Translations under genes and position numbers: made by a program
The notes under the pieces: model-generated
The model's input: only the letters and a program-made list of their open reading frames with translations
What the model was told of the DNA's origin: nothing
Databases searched by the model: none
In this document: positions 35,703 to 47,849 of the stretch, piece by piece
How the letters are laid out: each line of letters begins with the position of its first letter
Position numbering within the stretch: position 1 is the first letter of the stretch
From: Fasciolopsis buskii
Taxonomy: Eukaryota; Platyhelminthes; Trematoda; Plagiorchiida; Fasciolidae
Assembly: GCA_008360955.1 (NCBI GenBank)
Contig: LUCM01001910.1
Coordinates: 45,155 to 109,154, forward strand
Reading direction: 5' to 3'
DNA: 64,000 nucleotides

Positions 35703-35993
35703 AGGAAATAATTCACCATGTGACATCAGCGCTCAACTCACCGTAAAGAAATCATGGAAGTACTGTACAGCTGTTTCATCCTTGTTAGCAATCATCAGCA
35801 GTGCATATGGACCGCGCTTGAACTGCTACGCGAACCCGAACAAGGACGAACGATTGTGAGTCGAACGCCTTAGCCATTACGCTACCGGGCAGGCTCTCGA
35901 CGGATGATTCCTAACGAGGATGAAACAGCTGTGCAGTTCTTTCATGGTTTTTTATGGTGAGTTGAGCGATGATATCACACTGTGAATTATTTC
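35703..35993. mobile_element. Short element with long terminal inverted repeats
   Basis: The left arm (35703-35796) and the reverse complement of the right arm (35903-35993) match at roughly 85-90 percent over about 90 bp, including the shared stretch CAGCTGTTTCATCCT[T/C]GTTAG. The 106-bp centre contains a tRNA-like sequence on minus. No protein is encoded. The form is that of a MITE or foldback element. The outermost bases read GGAAATAATTCAC and GTGAATTATTTC. I see no second copy in this window. Target-site duplication is not obvious. Confidence 0.75.
35797..35902 (-). other. tRNA-like core inside the inverted-repeat element
   Basis: The minus strand reads GCCCGGTAGCGTAATGGCTA, a good fit to the start of a tRNA including the A box (TAGCGTAATGG), then an arm around ACTCACAAT, and a weak B box GGGTTCGCG. 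If folded as a tRNA the anticodon loop would be CTCACAA (anticodon CAC, valine), but the anticodon stem has two mismatches. It is therefore a tRNA-derived relic rather than a functional tRNA gene. Confidence 0.5.
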
Positions 35994-35999
35994 ATGAAA

Positions 36000-36930
36000 A
36001 CACTCAAACTCTTACTACCAAAAAGGCATATTTCTTGATACGTTTGAAAATCCTAGTTTTTTGCAAAATTTTGCTGACCAGTTGAGTGAAATGCTTGTCG
36101 ACGCAAACATTTGCGCAAGGGCATGAAAGGGAAAAGAATGAATGAAATGTCAAGAACAGTAAAGCCATGGGTACTAGTCAGCATTATAATCATTTGACAT
36201 ATTAAACAGCACGTCAAGGTTCCTGCAAGAGGGTGCTGTAATAGTACGGCTATGATGCAGCCTCATTTTGGTGAGAAAGAAAACACATTTGCATGTGGTT
36301 CAGTTCAGAATAACAAGTTTTCATGGCTCTGTGTTTATAGGGTGGACGTAAAAGATACGTTAGCCAAAGTATCAACAAGTTGAGATCAGGACCACAAAGG
36401 TTTTGGCAGCATTTCTGTGGATGTCGAAGTTGTGATGAACTGCCGCAACAGCGATTGGTAATGCTGCAAATTGGAGAATGCCAGTTAATCTACCGTTCGG
36501 CTAGTTTGTCCGGTTTGTTTTTAAAATCGTGTCTGGTAGATGTTATTTAAGTGACTTAGTGTTCCATGCATAAGCCAGACATAACGGCGATAGGAACACT
36601 ATTTAAAAGTGTGCATTAAATTCTATATCAGAGTTTGTTGCAATAGTTGATGCCTTGGTCACCACCGTGTGTGCGCATGCACAGATTGCACTAATATATA
36701 ATCTATTGATAGCATGAGTGAACGGAACCATGAGTTTTCAAAGAAAGTTTCTATTGGTGATTACCGCTAAGAACCTACGGGATGCTCCGCAAACGCGAGG
36801 GTTCCAATTGTTTGGGGATGAAAGATGGAGTACAGGAGGCGTTTGGAACCCTGAGAGGCATATAGTTTCATGTGGCCGCCAACCTTAGGGGATAAGTGGG
36901 CCGCGGCATAGGAAAGTAAGTTTTACTGAG
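36000..36930. other. No recognised feature
   Basis: No frame above 60 codons and no repeat shared with the rest of the window. Confidence 0.45.
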
Positions 36931-36935
36931 AGAAG

Positions 36936-38260
36936 TAATAATAATAGAGTATATAGATCGATTTTTGAGAACCATGCTCAAGGCCACATCAAGGTTTTAC
37001 GAAGCCAATACAAAGGAAAAGCAAATTACAGAAATCAAAATGGATAAGGGACGATTGCAGCCTTGAGCTATTGCAGAAGCATAGTAGAAAATGCAATGAG
37101 ATGCTGCAAAGCGATGTGGAGAGTACAAGTATGCCATTGAGAAAACAAAACTAGAAAACTAATTTCACAGGACTAGACAGAGTTTCCTGGGACTGTTTGT
37201 GGGCAGCTGACTGCCAGTCGTTTCGTGTCTAAGTGCTCTAAATATGCGCATAGCTGGCGCAAAACATGGCCGGAGCTTAGCGGCGGATGCCGAGATACGG
37301 CCGAAGTCCCCAAATGTCAAAAGCGTTACGTCATGGACGGAAACGTTGAGCTGAGACAAGAAGCAGTGCTAATACGGTAGTTGGATAGGGGTAGTGAAAA
37401 CCGGGCGGAACGATATGCAAAGCGGATGAGACACATATGTGTCAACAACAAACGGCCGAAAATATGCTGAAGGTGGAGCAAAACTGTCAAGATTGTCCCA
37501 AACTATCTGGATGATATTTAATAAGGCTTCGCATATGGAACCCCAAGAATAATGATTGTACTTGCACGCAATTGGCGGTAAGCTGTACTGGGAGGTGCGT
37601 GGGATAAGAGAAATTTTGTGCAAAATCTTTCTTTAACTACACTAGCCAAGAATGCCCACTGTGCTGTCATTGTTGTTGTCGCACCTTTAATCTTAGTCAG
37701 CAGTACGGGTGGGGAATATGAGGTGCCAGAGTCGTCCCAGAGGCAGTAATAATCGTGCTTTTGCCCAATAGCAATTAGGTGGGCTGTGGAATCCCATGCG
37801 ATAATCGGCGTAGTTTCGGCTGAACGGGCCAGAACTCGGGTGCCAGTTCAAGTCAGCAGGCTCCTAGCAGGATAGGATAACAGATTTGGAATTGCCATTA
37901 CGAGGACGGAACTGGTAACAGCGCGTCTACTCCGGATGCGGGATCTGAAACGCAAAAAGAGTAGTCTGGCCTGGGTGCTAGCTTGAGGTTATGGTGATTG
38001 TTGGACAATAGGCAACAGACATGCTTCTAGTCCGTAAAATGTGGCAACCAGAACTGAGCTATGGTAGCAGTTTTGGGGTAGTTGTAGGTTTGGGGATACC
38101 AAGAACAGTCTATTCAGACCCGCAAAGCCAGTAAGGGGGATAAGAGGAGTACACAGGCTGAAGGTGTTTAAAATCACGAAATGTGGCGAGAACACTGCCC
38201 CATTAAATTGTACGTTGACATTTTGTTCAAACCACATTGCGAACGGTTCATTGGTTAGTC
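36936..38260 (-). mobile_element. R1-related repeat, reverse orientation
   Basis: On minus this copy matches 47880-49228: MWFEQNVNV and ILNTFSLCTP against MWVDENVNV and ILNTSLCTP, GFAGLNRLFLVSPN against GLAGLNRSFLVSPN, and SVHDVTLLTFG against SVHYVTLLKFG. Its 3' end is a TTA tail read on minus, the TAATAATAATAG at 36936-36947 on plus. This subfamily shares the landmark order and tail of R1 but is diverged in sequence. Conserved peptides may only reflect DNA homology; stops interrupt them. Confidence 0.65.
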
Positions 38261-41200
38261 GCCTATACCAATGGCAAAGAGTGCATTCACTAGAAGGAAA
38301 GCAAAAGAATGCATTAGCGTGACTGATCAGTCAGCGCGCAGTCGAATTGAGAGACCGGTACTGGACAAACCACTGCAAATCATCCATTCCTTTGACACAT
38401 AAGAAGTGTAATTAACCAGGTATTACCGGCTTACCAGGGATGGTAATCGTCTAAAATGTAGATACATAAATCGTGGTCTATGCACGAGGAATCAACTTTT
38501 AAGATTCTGATTCCATCATTACGTGCTCGAGATTATCGTCCCGTAAACATTTCTTACAGAGATTATAGTGGTTTGGTCATTCCCGTGTGAGTTTAGATAG
38601 ATCAATTTTTAGACCACCCTGCACATCCATGGTGATAGTCCATCTAACAGCATGGGCATCGGATGCAACACTTCGAGGAAGGCCGTTAGCGTTCAAAATC
38701 TGAGGTGTGATTTGAAAACGATTCTAGTGTGGCATATATAACCGCCACAAGCTGATGTAGGAAGTTATAAATAAAGTTTCCATGGATGGTTAAGACAATA
38801 ATAAGGCGTGACTCCCAGAAAGTTAGGGCATGCAAGAAATAATTAATCCGGCTTCCGGAATCCAAGAGCAAACTGACATCGCTTGTTTCAATGTAGATGG
38901 TTGATGAGCATACAGTTTGCTCCACGTAGTGAAAATTATACATATCAATCGGAGCTTCGCTGAGTCTTTAGAGCCGATTCTCAGACAAGTGCAAGTTATT
39001 TGACAGCTTGGATTAGGCGGGAAACACGGAGACCCGTCACCGTTTTAAATTCGATGGGCGACGTGAGACGTCTAAACGGGAGCATCTATAAGTATGCACA
39101 CATAATAATAACAATAACAGTAACAATAATCTATTTCTTGGACGGTACCAAGACAATTGCAGCGCGTCTGACAAAAACGTGCGATAACAACAGTGGCGAA
39201 ACGTGAATGAACACTCATGCGCAATCGATAAGTGCTCGATGAGATGCCAACAATTGTATGTACGGAGCCAAATTTGATTGAAAATGACGCAAATGATAGA
39301 GAATAATTTCCCAGGATGCTTAGGTTAGCGGGGACCTCTAGTCGGTACCAATTAGCCGCCCTATGCACATAGCAAAGCGGGATCGATGGTCAGCGCCATG
39401 TGTCCCTTTTTACGTGTCCAAACCTCCGGGTGATAGGGATAAACATGAGGGAACTTTGATAGAATGGATAAAGTGCGACAAGAAATGAGCACAAGGGGAA
39501 AAATGTAGTCAGAGGAACGAAAAATCACAGCATGAAAAGTCAGATATAACGGGGGCAGTTGGTTGAACAACATGGGATAGCAGCAGTGGATAGGAATCGC
39601 GTGATTTCCTAACATTGTAGAGTAAATTTGCGGATTGACACAGGTAATATTGATTTGGTACGTTCCATCTGGGTCCGCCAGTGAGCATCAAGCTGAAAAA
39701 AGGAAGTTGTTAACTACCTGATGGTAAACCGGACATAACTGGAGCTTTACCATGTGCATTCTTGTAAAGGAAAATTGACAAATGTAGCAGATTGCTACCA
39801 AATTGGCAGACCACACAAACGGTTCTCTTCATATGATCGGTCATAGACTTGAGAAGACGAAGGGTAAGCCATATGCAGAAAGTACGACCACATCAGATAC
39901 CAGTAAACATTTTCCCCATAAGCACTTTTGCATAGTCAAAAAACTTCGTAAAGAGGCGGAAACAGATCAGTAAAAAGGAGGAAAAACGTTAAAGTCGGTA
40001 ATAAAATAGTGCCAACCACAAATATGCCCAATGTGTGCTGGCCCCAAAGTCCGAAAAGCATGTCTGAGGACTAGAGGTAAAAACGTGTAGTTGCATTGCA
40101 ACATATGGCATTGTGCAGAACTGGCCCGCAGAATCGTCGCATTTTAGCCAAAAATTGGAGAAAAAATAAAAGTTGGACTCATCACCTTGTAAAAATGAAA
40201 AGAAATTCGTCGAGAAATGGCTTGAACATATTAAAATAATTCGCTCATGAGGTCGGCTGAAACACGGTCACGGTTTATCAGGATGCATGCTAAATATGGA
40301 GCAATGGAGTTCCTATAGATATTGGTTCTGGAGGGTATAAAACGGAAAGCCAAACAGGTTAGAACATGAGCGGGACTTTCAATTAGCGTTGCGCAGAGGA
40401 TGTGGTATCTGAAAATATTTCGTCAGCAAATTTCTCACATCTTGATGAGTGCTGATCATATAGATTGAACGACAACTCACTCAGTGATATGGACGACACA
40501 CGGCTAATAATTAATAGCCCCCGGCGAGCAGTTTGTCTTTTTTAAGCAAAATAACAAGACAGTAAAAAGAATTGGAAGAACATGGGTGTGCACAACGATA
40601 GATGGCGATTTGTTTCACCTTGTAGTGTCGAAGATTTCTGATTGGAAAGGATACAGGTGGAAACATCTCAGATTTTCACCAATAATAACCTTTAGATATT
40701 TCACAGGATCTACTCTGGTAAGTGCTCCTGAGTCAATGAAAGGCGGCTCAAATGGGTAGGCTGACCGAGAGAAAGAAAACAGACATTCGAGACATTTACG
40801 TGTTGAGATTTGAATCATCTCGTGCAAGAAAATCGCAGACAGAAGCTTTTGGAAGAATCTTGAAAGTCATCGTTGCTCGAGACGGTTTGACAGAGGGTGA
40901 CATCATTAGCATACTTAAAACAGATGACGGGGAGAGCTAGTTAATAAGTCGCTGATGTAGGTAAAGAAGTGACACGGTTTACTATAAGCAATCAGTTCGT
41001 TTGCGCTGATTTTTGATTGCTTGCACCAGTGCATTCACCACCGTGAGGTGGTTGATCAACGGCTGAACCTATGCGCTGTCCTTCTGGCTTCCTCCACCAC
41101 ATAGGGCCTCGTCTAGCCTCTTTTATCGCCGCGTTATCTTTTTGATCAAGGATTATTTTAGTGTTGCGTTCCAAGAGAGTCGTCGCGCTCTGAAGTAATC

Positions 41201-42430
41201 ACTTGATGTCCGACAGAATTTGGAATTCAGATGCGTGGTATGGAATGGTGCAGGCGACACCGATTAATGTTCGGTTACCAGGTTCCTGTGACTTACGTTG
41301 GCCAGCGGCCTTATGACTGATGCCGGGACGTACTGTAATTGGGGTCGAGACCGGCCTCCATATTACTTGTCCCGCCTTATCCTCCGTAGTGATCCTGCAG
41401 TTAATAACATTATGGGCCTAAACAGATACCGACGAATTTATAAAGTGTCTGGTGGCTTTACAATTGTACCCCGACCGAAGACTGACGTTATTCCCGGCCA
41501 CTGATTCCCTCATCTTAAAATACAAGAAGCACCATAGACAAACTGACAGAAAACCGTCGTTGGCGGCCTACCGGCATTTTTGGTGAAAGGTTGTTGCACT
41601 TGTTTTGGAATCACGACTAAAGCGCATCACACAGGACATCTACCTTTCCTACCGCAATCCGGCGGCAATTCCAAGTGAGTCAAAGAAAACCGTCAGGTAA
41701 AGCCCCACAGTATTGTCAAATAAAGTCCTAAATTCACCAGTTGGTTTACTGATGTATTTACTCACCTGAAAATAAATGCAGTGGGCTTCATTTCCCCGAG
41801 CTTTGCCTAGAGTGCCTTTTAGTCAGCAATCGTAATTATCTTGGCTTCTCATTCCGTATGCATGTTTGCTTGGCTTATCCACAGTAGATTACCGACTTTA
41901 TTTATGGTCTTTCTTTGCATTTCGCCTCCTCGTTTGTCAAAAAGTGGAACTTCTCTTCTGGAGTCTACCTGGCTCAGTAGCATCAATCGAAGTGATTTTT
42001 TGCTTCATTCCTCGCTGGTCGGGTCCTCATCAGGAACTGTCACAGCTGCATTTTTATTCAACCAAAGTGTTATTCTAGTACGTTAACCAACTGCTGCTTT
42101 CTTCCTAATGAGAATAGTTTACCAGCGTTAACTGAACCCCTGCCATCCATTTTACCGATATTTACCCTATGCTTGGATTCTCACACCGCCAGCTCTGGCT
42201 TGGCCTCTTTTGTAATGTTGTGTTACCGTTTACTTTCGGAGCTGCTGATCTGCTTTTCATTCTTAACAAAAGACGCGCCAAAGGCGATTATTCGTCTGTT
42301 ATCCCTGACACCGTATTCTCCTCTTGGTTTCTTAATTATAATCCATCGCCAACAGCCGGATAAATTCACGTGCTCCGCCTCTTTCGAGTGTTGTCTCTAA
42401 AACTGAAATCAACCGTTCCGAAGCAGACGA
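38260..42430. other. No firm gene; scattered repeat and retroelement traces
   Basis: A minus frame at 38943-38686 contains SLLLDSGSRINYF, resembling the active-site loop of a retrotransposon aspartic protease (LLDTGS), but neighbours give no support. A plus frame at 41298-41504 starts ASGLMTDAGTYCNW, similar to the minus-strand peptide of R1 copies (VTGLMRPGADCDVW), so reversed R1 sequence may be present here. The remaining sequence is unassigned. Confidence 0.35.
39098..39133. repeat. Imperfect (TAA)n microsatellite
   Basis: The run reads ATAATAATAACAATAACAGT and continues similarly. It could be the 3' tail of a reversed repeat, but the usual CTCGAA...CGAGAAATATA end is not next to it. Confidence 0.7.
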
Positions 42431-43480
42431 GTAGGTGATTCCTCATTAGCCCTCATGGACCTAATGAACGAGACTAGCTTAGTTGCTAAAATTTTTGACG
42501 GAAAGCTGTCAACGATGATGAACCGCGTTACCAGACTAGGATGTGCCTTTTCACCATCCCCTTGTTTGTTACCAAACGTTTATAGCCTCTCATAGCCATC
42601 TCAGACGTACTTGACTTTTTACAACCGGTACGATGCATTCACCAGCCGAACCAACGTGACGTCAGCGCCGCACGGTAATTCTAAGAAAACCCTTAAAACC
42701 CCTGATTTTCACGAAAACGGGCTCAGTCCCGCTTATTGACATATTTAGTAATTCTGGTCCCAAAACCCCTGATGTCTCGAAAAGACTAAGGGACCTAGAA
42801 ATCCAAGTACAACAGATCAAGGACCTGTTGCTGAAACTGTTTCCATTAGCCAGCCTAATTGACCCTTCCAACGACAATAATGCCAGCAATCTAGCTGCCA
42901 CAGGACGCCTTTTTGACTCTGTACCTAAGGAAGCTCACAAACATATTGCGAATGCGAAGAATGCGGCTGTCTTTAATGTACCTGACCTCCACCCATTGCC
43001 ATTGGTCCAATCTACCATTCTCATTGCATGTAGCATGACCCACCACAGCTGTCTGTGTTCCAGGCCCCGGAAAATACCCCCCAAGAATAACGATTCAACT
43101 TTATTTCAATTTCGTGATGAACTTTCTGCTGAGGAGTTTAAGGCAAACAGGGCGAACATTGCTAACTAAATGCCCTATAAAATTATCAAGGTCTTTACGG
43201 ATAAAACTCCGTTTCAGAGGGATATATTACGGTCATTAAAGTTTACCGCGGCTTCTCAAGTTGGTGGGACTTCCGTTGTATCGGACGCTACCTCTCTGAC
43301 CAGTGCGCTGTCAGTTCAGGTTTCTCCTAATGGGCCAAATCTTGAGCCTACTACCAAGGTTTTAACTGACCTACCTTCTCCATGTGACGGTTTCCATCGC
43401 CCCACACCTCCGGCTGTCCCGTGCCCGGTGACCACTGCGGGACCAAAATACGAAACCCACCGAAAACTACACCTTTAAGC
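42430..43480 (+). pseudogene. LINE lineage B ORF1
   Basis: From 42659 the frame gives a proline- and lysine-containing start, a coiled-coil-like segment (VSKRLRDLEIQVQQIKDLLL) near 42765-42830, then NAKNAAVFNVPD (42950), a cysteine-rich stretch (IACSMTHHSCLCSRPRK) and LFQFRDELSAEEF. A TAA at 43167-43169 is followed, still in frame, by KIIKVFTDKTPFQRDILRSL. The order coiled coil, AxVFNVPD, CxC, TPxQR is shared with tapeworm and fluke LINE ORF1 proteins as I remember them. These bind the element RNA. An upstream ATG at 42456 gives only a 47-codon frame. Confidence 0.65.
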
Positions 43481-46400
43481 AATTTCCTCCACTGGCCTCT
43501 CCCGCACTAACGCCGCTCAATTTCCTGTCCAATCTCTTCATCCCACAAATCTGTTACTAGTCTGTCTGAGAATAAATCTGATGATGGCAGTGGCACCCCA
43601 CCTTCGCGTATACTTGCTGCGAACGTGCTGATCCCTCGACATCCCCTCCTTTGGCCACAACCAATACCGATAGACCTAGATGAAACGCAGTCCTCTTTGC
43701 CCTTCCAACCGCCCCGCAAACGTGCTCATCTTAATCTACCAAATCTGGTACCCCAAGATAAAAGCATTGACGGTGTAACCACGCAGATAACCGCCGTCTC
43801 ACCGTTGTCTTCTCAAGCTAATATCAACCGTTTGGCATATACCCCATCCGAGGTACGTCCTCTAGCACTTCCTTAACCTTCCGCCAAACAACAGCATGGC
43901 ACCCAGTCAAAATCTGTTGAATTCCACAGGAAGCGCATACTAGTGACCTATTCAACCAACCACAAAACCACGTACTTCATTAGCTATCCTGCTAATTCAG
44001 TAGGTCAACCTGTCTATACACCTCTACTGTCTGGCACTCTCGGCACACCCAACTCGAGTAAGCCATCCCGGCACGAGCCCTGCCAAACCGAAAGGTACAC
44101 AAACTCACAAAGGCCTACTAACCGCCGCCTACGATCACGGGTGGATTGGTCCACTGTATTCATGCCTCCACTATCCTTCGGTAACACAGTTGCCGCATTC
44201 CAGCGCGATACTAATGCCCCGCCTTATTTAGGGCCTGCCTCGTATCGTCCCTACTTACATCCACCTACCAGCCAACCCTATTTAGATGCATTTCCACCAC
44301 CAAATGCCCCTTTCCTACCACTGCGTGCCCAACTCCTCACCCCAACTACCAGTATCCTCATAATCTTGCACGATTTACCCCTGGATTCTCCCAGGCTACC
44401 TAGCCAACTTTTGATAACTGTATTTCACCCAATGAGCCACAACATATCATGAGACCCCTTTACCAACGCACCCTTGTCCAGCGCCTGCCACAATTGCCTC
44501 AGCCAGAGAACATTGCTCTCCTGACTCCAGCGAATTCCAAAACTAACGTCTATCCCCAAAACTTCATACCTGCAAACCGGCTTTTTCTCCGGCATTTTCC
44601 AAAGCCCACTTCCAACTAACCCCCTAGATTGCCAGTCCCGCCGTGACAAGATAACAATTTGGCCACCTAACACGGTCCCACCCCCACTGATACCACAGCC
44701 CCCACACTGTTATCCTCTAACAACCGGCTTATTAACTCCCAAGTTTCTTCTATCACCTTGGTCTTCAGTCCACAAATCCATGAACAAAGACAGTCCCTCG
44801 CCGGCCAGTATACCTAACACTAATGAACTTACTCCCTTATCACAGCTATGCACTATCCGAACCTCTAATGTACCCCTTGATTATCTGACCCCAATCGAAC
44901 CCACCTCTTGGATATCACGTGGACTTAAATGTTCCCGTGAATTTTCCCTACTCCTCCTGAACTCCCGCTCGCTAACTCATAAAGTAAGGGAACTGAGATT
45001 GTTAGCAACTAAAAACTCTTACGATATTATTTTGGTAGCAAAGACTTGGCTAAAAGACAACAGTTCCACTCCGTCTCTTTCACTGGCGGGTTATACACCC
45101 TTCCAAACCAATAGATCAAATCGTAGAGGAGGTGGTTGCCCAGCCTACTTGAAGCAGCCACATAAAGCTTCCGTTCTCCATCACCCACTTCTTGATTCTA
45201 TCCCTGACACCATTTGGCTTCTGGTACAATTACCCGAGCTCCCAATCCGCATAGGATGTGTATAACGACCACCAGAACTCGAATAGTTCTGATATTTATC
45301 GTCTCACCCAAGCCTTCGTTTATCTTTCTGGTCTCCCCCCCCAGCCGTAAGATTATTGCAAGTGACTTCGATGCCCCTAAAATTTGTTGGTCCTCTTTAT
45401 CCGCTCCACCTACCCTACTCAACTTTGTTTCTGAAACGCACGCTGAAGGATGGACTCAGCATGTGACTACGCCCGCAAGGTTCCATAATATCTTAGACCT
45501 AGTTTTTGCGCATAGCACTCCTAATGTTAGGGTTTCAGCGCTAAAACCCTTCTCTAGGATTGATCACAAGATGGTCACGTGTAGCTTCCCTCTCCTTAAC
45601 AAGCCTTCCTCGCCTAAGTGTGTCCACCATGTTGCCCCTTCCTATATGCTGGCTCGTTGAGACGAAATCCCTGACACTCTGCGAACCCTTGATTGGTACA
45701 GCTTCTTTTTATCGCCTGACCCGCAGAGAGTGGCAGACGACCTTCACGCAAAACGTTTTTTACTATTAATCATTCGTCCATTCCGACCACTCAACATAAA
45801 CCCAAGAAGTCTAGTAGGATTTGTCGGCTCCAGACGAATCTTCAACAAAACTGGAGACTTCTCGCTCTTAGTGCAAGTCAACCGTTTGCAACAAGAATTT
45901 CTTATGGAGTCCGAACTAACTTTAAAAAGCAGGAAATGCTAGCTCTTGCGACGCCTAACCCAGGTCAAAAGACTTCCCGCATTTTTAAAGCTCGCTCGCA
46001 GCCCAAATCCTCAACTATTCCGAACTTCACCATATTTAATAGCTTACGCACGGAGTCCCCTGTAGACATCGCAGAAGCATTCAATACATGTTTCTCTTCT
46101 ACTCTCATTAATGACAGTCGGACACACTCTAAAATCCACCCCATGTTAACTTCGGTTAGATTATCCTTCATCTCCTTGGACGTTGCTGGCATCATCAAAG
46201 TGATGAAACATGCCAGGCCATCCCAAGGGCCTGGCCATGATGGCATCCCACTAGTCCTATTTCGCACCGCTGGTCCAGATTTTCCACTGCCCATTCTAAA
46301 TCTGTTCTCGCTTTCCTTGTCCGGCGCTGCCTTTTCGTCACAATTTAAAACAACCGTTATTGTTCCACATCACAAAATGGTTCGATGCATGAACCTGAAA

Positions 46401-47690
46401 ACTTTCGCCTCTCTAACCACAGTCAAGTTCTATCTAGGCTTACGGAAAAAATTGTCAAAGAACAACTGGTTAACTTCCTTACTACTCACATCCTTATCGA
46501 CAAGTCTTCTTCAGGGGCTCATCCTGCTTCACCTGTCACTTTGACTTCTTAGACTTAGTTACCCAAAGTGCTGATTCCCACCGGTCGATGCTCATAATCT
46601 TTTAGACATGTCAAAAGCGTTTGACCGCGTTTCCCATTCCCGGATCCTGGCCAAAATTGGGAATTATGGAATAGGAAATACCCTCTTATCTCGGCTATCA
46701 TCCCACCTTTGTGATCGCATTCAGGTAGTCAATGTTGACGATTGTCTTTCCCAGCTCTCTGCTATTACCAGTGGGGTCATTCAGAGAAGCGTCCTTGGTC
46801 CTCTTCTTTTCCTGCTATACATTAATGATATCCTTAAAGTAATTCGCCATGGCACACCATTCCTGTTTGCCGATGACGTTAAAATAGTCTACTCTTTTGA
46901 GGCTAGCTCATTTAGCTCCACTCTTGCACTTATCAATGAAGACCTAGAGTCTCTTGATAACTGGTGTTCCAAGTGTCTTATGAAGTTCTCTGCTGACAAA
47001 AATTCTCTGATAACATATAAATGCCATGTTCCTCCCAGCGCCCTCTCTATAAACGGCATGCCAATTCTTGTATCACATACAGTTAAGTACTTAAGGTTAC
47101 AATACTCCTGCTCTTTCAATTTCCACGAGCAGGCTCACCATCATACAGCTGTAGCTAAGAAAACCGCCACAATGATCTTAAGGGCAGTCCGCACTCAAGA
47201 CTGCAGAATTATCACCTTCAAGTCCCATGCTAAGCCCCACCTTGAGTACTGCTCGATTATCTTTACGCATATGCGCGAATTTGATCGAATTGCAATCGAG
47301 AATGTGCAGCATGCATTCACTAGAAATCTCCTAGGTCCTTCATCTAGCCTCAACTACACGGCCAGATACAAGCTGCTTGAACTTGAATCATTGTGGCTTC
47401 TTCGAGTTAAGTTAAACCTTGCATTTCTCTTTAATCTTTGCTATAATAATGTTCGCTCTACTACGAACGTCACACGCGACGCTGGTAGTCCCTTTTGTCC
47501 ACTTCGTAGCAGATACTACTCGTTAAGAATACCCCTGACTGGACTATCGACCAGTGCAATATTCTTCACATTTGCTTGCTCTAGTCTGTGGAACAAACTC
47601 CCTAGTTCCCTGTGATCGTGCCGAAATTTAGCCCAGTTCAAGGCCCAGCTGGCAAAGTTATCGGATGTGCAGTTCTTAATTAACCTTTAA
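43480..47690 (+). pseudogene. LINE lineage B ORF2: endonuclease and reverse transcriptase
   Basis: A long proline-rich linker (43480-44780) precedes the endonuclease. There NSRSLTHKVREL (44960) is kept, but the catalytic TETWL reads AKTWL, the GDFN motif reads SDFD (45360) and SDH reads IDH (45560). The reverse transcriptase has GHDGIPLVLF (46235), a diverged fingers segment, then a 335-codon open frame at 46608-47615 with AFDRVSH, SGVIQRSVLGPLLFLLYIND, FADDVKIVYSF and the C-terminal LWNKLPS. One glycine of the VIQGS motif is arginine here and in the 1-646 copy. Frameshifts lie upstream at about 45240, 45660 and 46380. The RT core looks recently intact, the endonuclease long dead. Confidence 0.85.
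46386..47254. repeat. Inverted near-identical tract, partner of 1-865
   Basis: The identity begins sharply at CATGAACCTGAAAACTTTCG (about 46388). The first 160 bp differ from the partner at about six sites and the next 700 bp at one. Confidence 0.85.
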
Positions 47691-47849
47691 CGAGCTAACA
47701 TTGGACTAGACGGGGCTTACGAACATGAGATAGAATTTTAATTCGTGACCCAGTCTTTGCTGAGATCACCATCTGGGATTCGGCTTCACCTCTAACTTCC
47801 TCACTTTGTCACACGTCCCCGCTAATGCGCTTTTTGACCTCCCTTGTAG

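Noticed and set aside
35797..35902. Functional tRNA-Val gene
   Set aside because: The anticodon stem has mismatches, the B box is degenerate and the sequence sits inside inverted repeats. Kept only as a tRNA-like core.
101..47615. Independent recent retrotransposition as the cause of near-identical LINE pairs
   Set aside because: The shared tracts begin and end inside the RT gene, lack tails and share inactivating mutations, unlike new insertions.
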